Origin: Neorhizobium sp. NCHU2750
GTDB taxonomy: Bacteria; Pseudomonadota; Alphaproteobacteria; Rhizobiales; Rhizobiaceae
NCBI RefSeq assembly: GCF_003597675.1
Contig: NZ_CP030827.1
Span: 930,001 to 994,000, forward strand
Direction of reading: 5' to 3'
DNA length: 64,000 bases
Positions 34,059-42,703 of this stretch are shown here, in pieces. A program made the position numbers and the translations under genes. Each line of letters starts with the position of its first letter. The first letter of the stretch is position 1. The notes below the pieces were generated by a model. That model was given only the letters and a program-made list of their open reading frames with translations, was not told the DNA's origin and ran no database searches.

Positions 34059-36272
34059 TCACCAGCTGAACGTCAGCTTGCCCATGACCGTGCGTCCATC
34101 GCCATAGTAGCAACCGAAGCTGCCGCAATTGGAGACGTATTTCTTGTCGGCGATGTTCTGGAAGTTGAGCGAAGCCTTGATATTGTCGCGGGTGTAATGG
34201 ATCGCGGCATCGAACAGGGTGTTGGAGCGCAGATCGTTGGAGTCAGCATTCGCATCCAGGCCATAGCGCTGGCCGACATAGCGAACGCCGCCGCCAAAGC
34301 CGAGACCCGGCACCAGCGTGTCTTCCTGCAATGTGTAGTCCAGCCACAGGCTTGCCATGTTCTTCGGCGTGTTGGCCGGCATGTTGCCATCATTGTCACC
34401 ACCGACGATCTCGGGATCCATGTAGGTATAGGCGGCACGCAGGTTAAGGCCCTGTGCGAGGCTGACAACACCCTCGAGTTCGATACCCTTCACGTGGACT
34501 TCGCCGATCTGGTCGGAGGTCGTTGCGCCGCCGGGAAGCGTTGTCGTCGTCAGCACGTTCTTCTGCTTCAGGTCATAGGCGGCGGCGCTGAAGAAGCCGT
34601 TGAAGCCCGTCGGCTGATATTTGACGCCGACCTCATACTGCTCTCCGGTGGTCGGACGCAGCGGGTCCCCGGCGGCATTCGCGCCGGCAGTCGGCTCGAA
34701 AGATGTCGCATAGCTGGCATAGGGCGCGATGCCGTTATCGAACAGATAGCTCAGGCCAACACGGCCAGTCAGCTTGTGATCGTTTTGATCGAGCGAGGAG
34801 GTCGCTCCGCTACCGAGAAAGTTGGTATATTGGTCGCCGGTTGTTCCCGACCAGTCATGGCGAAGGCCGAGAGTTGCCCGCCACTTGTCGTATGAGATTT
34901 CGTCCTGCGCATAGACGCCGGCCTGCCACAGGTTCGTGTTCACATCCTGCGTGTACCAGACATCCTTCGGGATCGAGACGCCACGGACTGGATCGGTGCT
35001 GCTGAGCGAAGGCGCGTAGCCGAACTCCGTCAGGGTGCTGTTGTTGAAATAGCGAAGATCGAGGCCAACGATAGCCTTGTGCTCGACCTCACCCGTATCG
35101 AACTCGGCCTGCATCGAGGTGTCGAGGTTCCAGGTGTTCAGATTTTCCCGCTGATAGGTGGCGCCGCGGTCGAGCGTGATGCCATCGGCTTCGAGGCCGG
35201 AATAATACAGCGAGTCGAAATCCCACTTGAAATGCGAGTAGCGCATGTTCTGGCGGAAGGTCCAGACGTCGTTGAGCTTGTGTTCGACCTCATAACCGAT
35301 ATTGGTCAGCGTCCGGTTCGAGCTGTCGAAATCCTTGTCGCCGATGGAGAAATCACGGGACAGGCTATTGCTGCCGCTGAGCATCGACGAGGGCAGGCCC
35401 GACGGTGCATCCGGGTTGTCGTGCTGGACGCTGGCAAGCAGGGTGATCGTCGTATCCTCGTCCGGCTGCCATGTCAGGGCCGGGGCAATGAAATAGCGGT
35501 CATTCTGCAGATCGTCGGTCTGCTGGCCCGCATTGCGTGCGAGGCCCGTCAGGCGGTAGGCGAAATCGGAACCCTGCTTGACCGGGCCGCCGATATCGAA
35601 GAATGCACCATAGGTGTCGTAGCTGCCGAAGACGAAGCCGGCCTCGTTGGTCGGATTGTCGAACTGGGGATGCTTGCTGATCATGTCGATCAGGCCGCCG
35701 GGATTGCCCTGTCCGTACAGCACGGAGGCAGGTCCCTTCAGCACTTCGATCCGCTCAAGTCCATAGGGCTCGATTGCCGGGGCGCCGGACGTGCGCATGA
35801 TCTTCAGGCCGTTGAGATATTCGCTCTGGGCGCCGTCGAAGCCACGGATTCTCGGGCTGTCGAAGCGGCCGTCGGAGCCATAGGGTTCGCCGACGACGCC
35901 GGCCGAATAATCCAGAGCCTCACCCACATTGGTGACGCCCTGTGCGTCCATCTGGTCCTTCGTCACGACCGAGACCGACTGCTGCGTTTCCAGGATGGGC
36001 GTGCCGGTCTTGGTCGCCGAGGCACTGGTCTTCGCCACATAGCCCTTGACGGGTCCCTTGCCGCCCTTTTCGCCATCGCCCTGAATGACGATCGGAGCGA
36101 GCGCAGTGCCGTTCTGCGTCGTTGTCTGGCCCGCAGTCTGGCCCCCAGTCTGGCCCGAAGTCTGGCTTGCTGCATCCTGCGCCTGAGCGGCCCATGCGGC
36201 GCTCATGCCGATGGCTGCGACACCGGCCAGAAGGCCTGCTTTCACGACGGAAGACTTGATCGATCTTTTCAT
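34059..36272 (-). CDS. TonB-dependent siderophore receptor (FhuA/FoxA type)
   Basis: 737 residues. A Sec signal peptide (residues 1-32, ending AAWAAQAQ) precedes a Gly/Gln/Thr repeat region and the TonB-box/plug domain (TPILETQQSVSVVTKDQM; GFDGAQSEYLNGLK; YGQGNPGGLIDMISK). The 22-strand barrel follows and ends with an aromatic residue (KLTFSW), as outer-membrane proteins do. It should import a ferric hydroxamate or similar siderophore using TonB energy. The start at 36272 gives a complete signal peptide. A TGA-N9-TCA iron box lies upstream. Two Cys near the C terminus (NCGSFGCYYG) may form a disulphide. Confidence 0.93.
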   Translation of the reverse strand: MKRSIKSSVVKAGLLAGVAAIGMSAAWAAQAQDAASQTSGQTGGQTAGQTTTQNGTALAPIVIQGDGEKGGKGPVKGYVAKTSASATKTGTPILETQQSVSVVTKDQMDAQGVTNVGEALDYSAGVVGEPYGSDGRFDSPRIRGFDGAQSEYLNGLKIMRTSGAPAIEPYGLERIEVLKGPASVLYGQGNPGGLIDMISKHPQFDNPTNEAGFVFGSYDTYGAFFDIGGPVKQGSDFAYRLTGLARNAGQQTDDLQNDRYFIAPALTWQPDEDTTITLLASVQHDNPDAPSGLPSSMLSGSNSLSRDFSIGDKDFDSSNRTLTNIGYEVEHKLNDVWTFRQNMRYSHFKWDFDSLYYSGLEADGITLDRGATYQRENLNTWNLDTSMQAEFDTGEVEHKAIVGLDLRYFNNSTLTEFGYAPSLSSTDPVRGVSIPKDVWYTQDVNTNLWQAGVYAQDEISYDKWRATLGLRHDWSGTTGDQYTNFLGSGATSSLDQNDHKLTGRVGLSYLFDNGIAPYASYATSFEPTAGANAAGDPLRPTTGEQYEVGVKYQPTGFNGFFSAAAYDLKQKNVLTTTTLPGGATTSDQIGEVHVKGIELEGVVSLAQGLNLRAAYTYMDPEIVGGDNDGNMPANTPKNMASLWLDYTLQEDTLVPGLGFGGGVRYVGQRYGLDANADSNDLRSNTLFDAAIHYTRDNIKASLNFQNIADKKYVSNCGSFGCYYGDGRTVMGKLTFSW

Positions 36273-36317
36273 TCTTTGCCCCACTCGCGCCGCCTTTGAA
36301 TACGGCCTGATAATAAG

Positions 36318-36334
36318 CTGAGTGGTTAACTCAG
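36318..36334 (-). promoter_or_regulatory. Iron-responsive operator (RirA-type IRO box) of the receptor gene
   Basis: CTGAGT-GGTTA-ACTCAG is a perfect inverted repeat and contains TGA-N9-TCA (36319-36333), the iron-responsive operator consensus bound by RirA in rhizobia. On the minus strand it lies directly upstream of a TATTAT that suits a -10 box. Binding would block transcription when iron is plentiful. The receptor start codon is about 45 bp downstream. Confidence 0.7.
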
Positions 36335-36418
36335 ATTTCATTCTTCCGCTTGTTGCCATCCACGGGATTTGAATGATCTTGGGCAAAGTTCACGGCTTTG
36401 CGCATCTGCCCGTAAATT

Positions 36419-37303
36419 TTATGCGAACTGTGACTTTTTCCACTGCGACGGCGCCACACCCACATGCTTGCGGAACACGCGCGAAAAATGCGCGTGGTCG
36501 GAAAAGCCGGTCTCGGCGGCGATTTCGGTCAGCGGCTGTTCGCCCGATTTCAGCAGGCGCTTGGCCATCTCCAGCCGCGCATTCATCTGCCAGTCATGCG
36601 GCGCCATGCCGGTCGAGGCCTTGAACGAATGCGAGAAATGCGACTGCGACAGGCCGGTGATCTGCGCCAGTTCTTCCAGCCGGATGCTGCGCAGGCAATG
36701 GGTGTCGATGAACTCCGTCGCCCGCTTCAATTGCCAGGGGGCAAGCTGGCCGCGCCGGCGCGGTTCAGCCTTGGCAAGCTTCATCACGTCGATCAAAAGC
36801 GCCAGCGCCAGCCCGTCACCATAGAGGTCGTGCAGCGGATCGGGATTGTCGAGTTCGCCGGCAATCAGCGAGGCAAGCGCCATCACCCTTCTGTCGTCAA
36901 AGGCGAGTTTCGGTTCTTTCAGGCAGCGCGGATCGAGATCTTCGCCGAGCCGCCGCGCCACCGTATCCGCGTCGAAATGAAGATCGAGATGACGGACATA
37001 TTCGACATCCTTGATATGGACCCAGAGGTCCATTTCGGCGGGAATATAGGAAATCGGGGAAAGGTTGGCGCCCTGCGGCCGGCCGATCTCGCCGGGCCGT
37101 TGCCTGACCGCCGCATTGCCCGGACCGCGCTGGTCGAGAAGGATGAAGACACGCGGATCGCCCGCGACATAATAGCCACCGGCGTAATTGGCGCATTCCA
37201 CATCCCACAGCTCGGCGGCAATCCCGTTCCAGCTTCGCCGGCGCAAGCCTCCGAGGACCGAAAATCCCTCGATCTGATTGCGCATTCTTGGCTGAAACGT
37301 CAT
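36419..37303 (-). CDS. AraC-family transcriptional regulator
   Basis: 294 residues. The C-terminal 100 residues form two AraC helix-turn-helix units (RLEELAQITGLSQSHFSHSF and LTEIAAETGFSDHAHFSRVF) ending VAPSQWKK. The N-terminal part is a ligand or dimerisation domain. It lies 147 bp upstream of the receptor on the same strand, as siderophore-responsive AraC activators (PchR/RhrA-like) often do. I chose Met 37303, after a G-rich stretch; Met 37285 is possible. An inverted repeat at 37329-37353 lies in its promoter region. Confidence 0.85.
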   Translation of the reverse strand: MTFQPRMRNQIEGFSVLGGLRRRSWNGIAAELWDVECANYAGGYYVAGDPRVFILLDQRGPGNAAVRQRPGEIGRPQGANLSPISYIPAEMDLWVHIKDVEYVRHLDLHFDADTVARRLGEDLDPRCLKEPKLAFDDRRVMALASLIAGELDNPDPLHDLYGDGLALALLIDVMKLAKAEPRRRGQLAPWQLKRATEFIDTHCLRSIRLEELAQITGLSQSHFSHSFKASTGMAPHDWQMNARLEMAKRLLKSGEQPLTEIAAETGFSDHAHFSRVFRKHVGVAPSQWKKSQFA

Positions 37304-37328
37304 GCCCCGACCCCGCGAGCCCCAAGCC

Positions 37329-37353
37329 TGATAAAACTCTCCTGCTTTTATCA
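37329..37353 (-). promoter_or_regulatory. Inverted repeat upstream of the AraC regulator
   Basis: TGATAAAA (37329-37336) and TTTTATCA (37346-37353) form an 8-bp inverted repeat with a 9-bp spacer, 25 bp before the AraC start codon. It is a candidate operator, possibly for autoregulation. It does not match TGA-N9-TCA. Confidence 0.4.
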
Positions 37354-37383
37354 AGTTTTTGCGATCTCTTCAACAGTGAGGAA

Positions 37384-39099
37384 TCACATGCCCGATTGTG
37401 CCGCATGCAGCCGGTTATAGGCGCCGCGCCTTGCGATCAGCTCCTGGTGCGTGCCCTGTTCGAGAATGCCGCTGCCGTCGATGACGACGATGCGGTCGGC
37501 ACCCTGGATGGTGGCAAGCCGATGGGCGATGATCAGCGTCGTGCGCCCGACCGCAAGGTCGGAGAGCGACCGCTGGATCGCCCGTTCCGTCTCCGTATCG
37601 AGCGCCGATGTCGCCTCGTCGAGGATCAGGATCGGCGGGTTCTTCAGGAACATCCGGGCAATCGCCACGCGCTGTTTCTGGCCGCCGGAAAGCTTGACGC
37701 CTCGCTCACCGACGATCGTGTCGAGCCCGGCCGGCAGGCCGGCAATCATGTCCTCAAGCCGTGCCCGGCGGGCCGCCTCCATGATCTCGGCGTCATTGGC
37801 GCCGAGCCTTCCATAGCCGATATTTTCCCGCATCGTGCCGCCGAACAGGAAGACGTCCTGCTGCACGATGCCGATCTGCTGGCGCAGCGACGTCTTGGTC
37901 ATCCTGCGGATGTCCATGCCGTCGATGGTGATCGACCCGCCGCCGATCTCGTAGAAGCGCGGCAGAAGCGAGCAGATCGTCGTCTTGCCGGCACCGGACG
38001 GGCCGACAAAGGCGATCGTCTCGCCGGGGCTGATCGACAGGCTGACATCCTTCAGGATCGGCTTATTCGGCACATAGCCGAACGAGACGTTGCGGTAGTC
38101 GATCGCGCCCTTGAGGTTGTCGACGGCAACCGCATCCGGCGCATCGGCAATATCCGGCACGGTATCGACGAGTTCGGTAAAGCGGCGGAAGCCGGCAATC
38201 CCCTTCGGATAGGTCTCGATCACCGAATTGATCTTTTCCACCGGCCGGAAGAACACGCCGATCAGAAGCAGGAAGCCGATGAAGCCGCCATCGGTCAGCT
38301 CACCCTGCAGAACGAACCATGCGCCGGCGATCATCACGATCATTTGTGTGAGCCGCATGCTCATGTAGCTGAGCGAGGTGCTGGCCGCCATGATCTTGTA
38401 GGCGTCGAGTTTCACCCGGCGGTAATTCTGGTTGTCGCGCTCGAAAAGGTCGCGTTCATGGCCCTCGTTGGCAAAAGCCTGCACCACCCGCATGCCGCCG
38501 ACATTTTCCTCGATCCGCGCGTTGAAGTCGCCGATCCGCTGGAAGAGCTTGCGGAAATTGCCGCTCATCCGCGCGCCGTAGCGGCTCGTCACCCAGGCCG
38601 TCAGCGGCACCACCAGCGCGGTGATCAGGGCAAGCTTCCAGTTGACCGAAATCATCAGCAGAAGCGCGCCGAAGAAGGTCATCAGCGCGATGAACAGGTC
38701 TTCCGGCCCATGATGGGCAACTTCGCCGATCTCTTCGAGATCCTTGGTCAGCCGCCCGACCAGATGCCCGGTCTTCTGGTTGTCGTAATAGCTGAAGGAA
38801 AGCTTCTGCAGATGGTTGAACGCCTCGCGGCGCATGTCGGTCTCGATATTGATGCCGAGCATGTGGCCCCAATAGGTCACCACCACCATCAGCCCGGTAT
38901 TGACCGCATAACAGACGAGCAGCGCCGCGGATGCCAGAACGATCAGCGTCCATTCCTGGCTGACCAGCAGGTTGTCGATGAACAGCTTGACGGCCATCGG
39001 GAAACCGAGCTCCAGCAGGCCGGAAAGCACCGCGCAGCTGAAATCGATTATGAAAAGGCCTCGGTAAGGGCGATAATAGGAAAAGAAGCGGGCAAGCAT
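37384..39099 (-). CDS. ABC transporter, fused membrane and ATPase domains
   Basis: 571 residues. A six-helix type IV exporter membrane domain (about 15-300) is fused to an ATP-binding domain with Walker A GPSGAGKTT, signature LSGGQKQR and Walker B ILILDEATSALD. This is the MsbA/MdlB-like half-transporter form that works as a dimer. Its place between the AraC regulator and fhuC suggests a possible role in siderophore or other metabolite export, but its substrate is unknown. The start at 39099 matches MLARFFSYYRPYRG. The gene ends 80 bp upstream of the AraC start. Confidence 0.9.
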   Translation of the reverse strand: MLARFFSYYRPYRGLFIIDFSCAVLSGLLELGFPMAVKLFIDNLLVSQEWTLIVLASAALLVCYAVNTGLMVVVTYWGHMLGINIETDMRREAFNHLQKLSFSYYDNQKTGHLVGRLTKDLEEIGEVAHHGPEDLFIALMTFFGALLLMISVNWKLALITALVVPLTAWVTSRYGARMSGNFRKLFQRIGDFNARIEENVGGMRVVQAFANEGHERDLFERDNQNYRRVKLDAYKIMAASTSLSYMSMRLTQMIVMIAGAWFVLQGELTDGGFIGFLLLIGVFFRPVEKINSVIETYPKGIAGFRRFTELVDTVPDIADAPDAVAVDNLKGAIDYRNVSFGYVPNKPILKDVSLSISPGETIAFVGPSGAGKTTICSLLPRFYEIGGGSITIDGMDIRRMTKTSLRQQIGIVQQDVFLFGGTMRENIGYGRLGANDAEIMEAARRARLEDMIAGLPAGLDTIVGERGVKLSGGQKQRVAIARMFLKNPPILILDEATSALDTETERAIQRSLSDLAVGRTTLIIAHRLATIQGADRIVVIDGSGILEQGTHQELIARRGAYNRLHAAQSGM

Positions 39100-39212
39100 C
39101 GGGGTCTCTTCGGGAAAGCAGGCCGCGGCCGGTGGTTGACCGCCTGACAGAAATTGGCCAAACATGAGCCGAACCCTCCATATTCGATATTGCGCCCCAG
39201 CGGAAACCCCAA

Positions 39213-40025
39213 ATGCTCCAGAATGCCCAGCAAAAATCGGCTGATGTTGCCGAGCCGCTTCTCTCGTTGACCAACCTGACCTTCGCGGTCGAAGGCCGCA
39301 CGCTGCTTCACCCGCTGACGCTGGAGCTTGCAGCCGGCCGCTCGATCGCGCTGATTGGCCATAACGGCTCGGGCAAATCGACGCTTCTGAAGCTGATCGG
39401 CCGCCAGCAGGCGCCGACCGGCGGCGTGGTCGAGTTCGAGGGCAAGCGGCTTTCCGCCTGGGGCAACCGTGATTTCGCCCGCCGGCTCGCCTATCTGCCG
39501 CAGCGCACGCCGGCCGCCCCCGGCATGCTGGTCAGGGAACTGGTGGCGCTCGGCCGCTACCCCTGGCATGGCGCGCTTGGAAGGTTCGGCGAGACCGACC
39601 GCAAGAAGGTGGAGGAGGCGATCGAGCTGACCGGTATCGGCCCGTTTGCCGATCGTCTGGTCGACAATCTCTCGGGCGGCGAGCGCCAGCGCGTCTGGCT
39701 CGCCATGCTGGTGGCGCAGGATGCCTCATGCCTGCTGCTCGACGAGCCGATCTCCGCGCTCGACATCGGCCACCAGCTGGAAGTGCTGTCGCTGGCGCAG
39801 GATCTCTGCCGCAACAAGGGCATCAGCATCATCACCGTCCTGCACGACATCAACATGGCGGCCCGCTTTTGCGACGAGATCGTGGCACTGCGCGCCGGCC
39901 GGCTGATCGCTCATGGCACGCCCGAGGAAATTATGACGACGGAGGAGCTGGCCCGCATCTACGAAGTGCAGATGGACATCATCCGCCAGCCCGGCAGCGG
40001 CAGGCTGGTCGCCATGGCGCAATAG
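39213..40025 (+). CDS. fhuC: Iron-siderophore ABC transporter ATP-binding protein (FhuC type)
   Basis: 270 residues. Walker A GHNGSGKST, signature LSGGERQRVW and Walker B CLLLDEPISALD are intact, with VLHDINMAARFCDE as the H-loop region. It is the FhuC/FecE type that energises the FecCD permeases. It is divergent from the ABC exporter and separated from fhuB-fhuD by about 6 kb, but no other iron permease is in the window, so it is the likely partner. No TGA-N9-TCA box was found in its upstream region. Confidence 0.9.
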   Translation: MLQNAQQKSADVAEPLLSLTNLTFAVEGRTLLHPLTLELAAGRSIALIGHNGSGKSTLLKLIGRQQAPTGGVVEFEGKRLSAWGNRDFARRLAYLPQRTPAAPGMLVRELVALGRYPWHGALGRFGETDRKKVEEAIELTGIGPFADRLVDNLSGGERQRVWLAMLVAQDASCLLLDEPISALDIGHQLEVLSLAQDLCRNKGISIITVLHDINMAARFCDEIVALRAGRLIAHGTPEEIMTTEELARIYEVQMDIIRQPGSGRLVAMAQ

Positions 40026-40069
40026 GCATCTGGCCCTGCGTCGTCTGCTTTCCCGGATCGGTAAAGCGT

Positions 40070-40165
40070 CGCGATCGTCATGCCCGGCCTCGTGCCGAGC
40101 ATCTGCCGACTGTCGAGATCCATATGACGGGGATGGCTCCTCGGGACGGGCCCGAGGATAACGGC
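40070..40165. repeat. Intergenic palindromic repeat downstream of fhuC
   Basis: The gap between the convergent genes fhuC and the 264-residue protein contains GTCATGCCCGGCC...GTGCCGAGCAT and a hairpin CCTCGGG/CCCGAGG (40139-40145 and 40151-40157). Both are common words of alphaproteobacterial intergenic palindromes. Copy borders cannot be fixed from one copy. Confidence 0.45.
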
Positions 40166-40188
40166 AGTGCCTGGGAAAAGCCCCGGCC

Positions 40189-40983
40189 TCAGTCGCCGCC
40201 GGCAATGAACTTCCACTTGCCGTCCGGTGTAATCCCCAGACGGTAGAAATTGTAGTTGCCGGCCTCTTCCATGCCCATCAGGTCGCCCGCAGTGACGATC
40301 CTCAGAAGCTCGACCCGTTCCGGCGGGGTGAGGTCGGCGAGCGGCTTGCCGACGAAATAGGGCCAGACATAGACCTCGTCCGGCGTTCCGGCATCGACCC
40401 TTGCCACACCGGTGGAGAGAAGGTCGAGGATGATCGCCAGGATCTCCTGTCCGTCCGGATCGCCCGAAAAGCCCTTCAGCGTCTCGATCGGATCGTCATT
40501 GTCGCCGTCCTGCGATTTCTGCGATGTCTCCATCAACGGGCGCATGCGCTCGACATCGCCCGATGCAGCAGCCTCGATGATCTTTTCTCGCATCGCCTTG
40601 ACCGGCGCGGGCAGGGTGGAGAGGTCGCGAATGATCTCGGCCGGCTTCTGGTCCGCCGCGTCGGTGGCGGCAGGCGCGTCGCCGGAAGGTTTGGCGCCAG
40701 GGGATGCGGTGCCAGAGGACGTAGTGCTAGAGGACTTGTCACTGGCGGACTTGTCGCCCGCCTGTGCCGCATCCGGCTTGGGGGCCGCGGGTGCCGTTGC
40801 CGGCGTGTTGGCGGCCGGGCCTTCGAAGGCCATTTCAAGCGACGTCGCGGGGGCGGCGTGGCGATCAGCCGACGTCGGAAATCCGGTGTCGGAAAGGGCG
40901 GAGACGGACGGCGCACAGAAAACCGATGCCGCCGATGCCAGCAGCAGGGTCATCACGGATTGGAAACGAACCGTGGTCCGCAT
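40189..40983 (-). CDS. Exported protein of unknown function
   Basis: 264 residues. A signal peptide (MRTTVRFQSVMTLLLASAAS, cut near VSALS) precedes a low-complexity Ala/Pro/Ser/Lys linker (about residues 55-115, no fixed structure expected). The C-terminal domain of about 140 residues has KAMREKIIEAAASGDVERM and ends YRLGITPDGKWKFIAGGD. The domain recurs in rhizobial proteins but I know no function for it. The 85-residue gene lies 13 bp upstream in the same direction, so they may be cotranscribed. Confidence 0.7.
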   Translation of the reverse strand: MRTTVRFQSVMTLLLASAASVFCAPSVSALSDTGFPTSADRHAAPATSLEMAFEGPAANTPATAPAAPKPDAAQAGDKSASDKSSSTTSSGTASPGAKPSGDAPAATDAADQKPAEIIRDLSTLPAPVKAMREKIIEAAASGDVERMRPLMETSQKSQDGDNDDPIETLKGFSGDPDGQEILAIILDLLSTGVARVDAGTPDEVYVWPYFVGKPLADLTPPERVELLRIVTAGDLMGMEEAGNYNFYRLGITPDGKWKFIAGGD

Positions 40984-40996
40984 GATGTACTCTGTC

Positions 40997-41254
40997 TTAC
41001 TGGATGATGCGTTCGGGTGAAAACTCGCCGGCCAGCATCCGGTCGCGCAGTGATTCGAGCATCGCCTCGGCGCCCTGTTCACCGTGCAGGCGGATGGTTT
41101 CGCGCATCGCAAAGACGATCGCCGCATCGGCGATGATCTCCGGCTCGATGCCGTCCGCGCGCCCGTCTGCCCAGGCTTCGTTCTGATATTCGAGGGCGAC
41201 CTGCATCTTTTCGTGGACGATCATGTCATCGATTTCGTTGCGGCCTGACTGCAT
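40997..41254 (-). CDS. Conserved 85-residue protein of unknown function
   Basis: 85 residues, soluble and mostly helical (EKMQVALEYQNEAWADGRAD; PEIIADAAIVFAMRETIRLH). No motif I recognise. Its length and codon use are those of a real gene; it precedes the exported protein by 13 bp. Confidence 0.65.
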   Translation of the reverse strand: MQSGRNEIDDMIVHEKMQVALEYQNEAWADGRADGIEPEIIADAAIVFAMRETIRLHGEQGAEAMLESLRDRMLAGEFSPERIIQ

Positions 41255-41370
41255 ACTGATACTTCCCTCGGTGCCGGTCCAAAGACCGATTTGCTTACTG
41301 CGCCGTTAAGAACTTTATCAGCCTTTTATCAAAACGACACGCTCTCATGGCGAAAGAGGTAAATAATCCG

Positions 41371-41835
41371 CTAATTTCCGAAGCGCGAGGCAATTTCTGC
41401 CGCAAGTGTTGCGCCTTCGTTACGGTAACGCTCCTCGGCGGTGCGTGCAGCCGCCGTGCAGGACGTGTGGACGGCGGCAAAAGAGCGGTATCCGCGATTG
41501 TAGGCTGCCGTCAACCGTTCGCGCCGCGCTTCCTCGTTTGCCGCATCGCTATCCAGCAATTGTTTCATCGATTGCCGCCAGTCCTCATGCGGCGCACCGC
41601 AGAGCTGGCGCAGATAGCTGATCGATCCGAGTACTTCCGAAAGCCGCAGCAACTGGTCGTCATAGGGTGCGGGCTTGGCCGCATCTGCCGGTGCCGGCTG
41701 CTGCACGGCCGGTGCGGATTTCTCCGTGGCCCTTTCCGAGGTCTTGTCCGGGGCAGGCTTCTTCGCCGTCTGCGCAGCCAGCGGCGAGGCGAGCGCGACG
41801 AGAAAGGCAAGGGCGAGGCAGGCTGTCGATTTCAA
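41371..41835 (-). CDS. TIGR02301-like exported protein
   Basis: 154 residues. A signal peptide (LKSTACLALAFLVALASPLA, then AQT) is followed by a Pro/Ala/Lys linker (residues 25-55) and the conserved domain YDDQLLRLSEVLGSISYLRQ to the C terminus. This matches the TIGR02301 family of short alphaproteobacterial proteins of unknown role. The start is a TTG at 41835 with AAGGAA 6 bp upstream; no ATG gives a full signal peptide. Two Cys in the mature part (LCGAPH, TSCTAA) could pair. It is 111 bp downstream of the Nudix gene. Confidence 0.75.
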   Translation of the reverse strand: MKSTACLALAFLVALASPLAAQTAKKPAPDKTSERATEKSAPAVQQPAPADAAKPAPYDDQLLRLSEVLGSISYLRQLCGAPHEDWRQSMKQLLDSDAANEEARRERLTAAYNRGYRSFAAVHTSCTAAARTAEERYRNEGATLAAEIASRFGN

Positions 41836-41946
41836 ACGGCATTCCTTGGTGTGATATCGGGCCGGGATGTGAAGCCAGGCCGGCGGCTCCTCATGGTGGC
41901 CGCCCAATGAGGGTCCCGATTCGCCGGCGCGTCGGTCATCGCGAAT

Positions 41947-42363
41947 CTAGCCGTCCTTCTGGATCGCCGCCAGCCTTTCGGCACATTCCAGCACGCTCGC
42001 CGGCACGGGCAGGTGGCGGATCTCCTCCACCGTGTACCAGCCGGGATCGGCTGCGTCGTCGTTGGCCACCGCCTCGATATCCTCATCCGCCTCGACCCTG
42101 AAGACGGAGAGGAAGAAATGCCGCGTATCGTCCCTGTCGCCATTGAGGTCGTAAGTGGCAAACAGCACAGGATTGCGTGCCGCAATGCCTGTCTCTTCAC
42201 GCAATTCCCGAAGTGCGGTCTGATCCGGCGTCTCGCCGGGCTCTGCGCGACCGCCGGGAAAGGCAAACAGATCCGCCGATGGCGGCCGGGTGCGCCGGAT
42301 CAACAGAAACCGGCCATCGCGTTCGAGAATGGCGGAAGAGGCTGCTTGCGGGGAAGCGGGCAT
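41947..42363 (-). CDS. Nudix hydrolase
   Basis: 138 residues. The full Nudix box GX5EX7REUXEEXGU is seen in GGRAEPGETPDQTALRELRE followed by ETGI. It hydrolyses a nucleoside diphosphate linked to another group, such as oxidised dNTPs, NADH or ADP-ribose; the substrate is not predictable. Its Shine-Dalgarno is GAGGATAGAG. It starts 11 bp after the higA stop on the same strand, so it is likely cotranscribed with higBA. Confidence 0.88.
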   Translation of the reverse strand: MPASPQAASSAILERDGRFLLIRRTRPPSADLFAFPGGRAEPGETPDQTALRELREETGIAARNPVLFATYDLNGDRDDTRHFFLSVFRVEADEDIEAVANDDAADPGWYTVEEIRHLPVPASVLECAERLAAIQKDG

Positions 42364-42374
42364 GGTCTCTATCC

Positions 42375-42683
42375 TCAGGCTGCCGTCAGTGTCGGTATCC
42401 GGCTGACGTCGACATCCCGCTCGGCATGCCAGGCGTCATAGGTCGCCTGCATCCTGAGCCAGATGGCCGCCCCGTCTCCGAACATCTTGCCGAGCCGGGC
42501 GGCGACATTGGGTGAGACCGGCTTGCGCTCGCGCAGGATATCATAGAGCTGCTGCCGCGAGATCCCGAGCAGTTCCGCGATCTCGACCTTCGTCTTTCCC
42601 GTGGCCGCAATGACCTCCTCCAGCAATGCGCCCGGGTGGCAGGGGCTGCGGTCGATCGGTCTGTTTACTGCGTATTCTGTCAT
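42375..42683 (-). CDS. higA: HigA-type antitoxin (XRE helix-turn-helix)
   Basis: 102 residues. An HTH domain (CHPGALLEEVIAATGKTKVE, then IAELLGISRQQLYDIL) and the HigA-type C terminus (RLGKMFGDGAAIWLRMQATY) are present. It neutralises HigB by direct contact and represses the operon. It follows the toxin gene by 20 bp, the inverted gene order usual for higBA. The Nudix gene follows 11 bp later. Confidence 0.88.
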   Translation of the reverse strand: MTEYAVNRPIDRSPCHPGALLEEVIAATGKTKVEIAELLGISRQQLYDILRERKPVSPNVAARLGKMFGDGAAIWLRMQATYDAWHAERDVDVSRIPTLTAA

Positions 42684-42703
42684 CGCCGCGGCCTTCTTTA
42701 TCG

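Noticed and set aside
37288..39147. A 619-codon plus-strand open frame
   Set aside because: It is antisense to the ABC exporter, whose ATPase and membrane motifs are intact; its His/Asp/Gln-rich product matches no fold.
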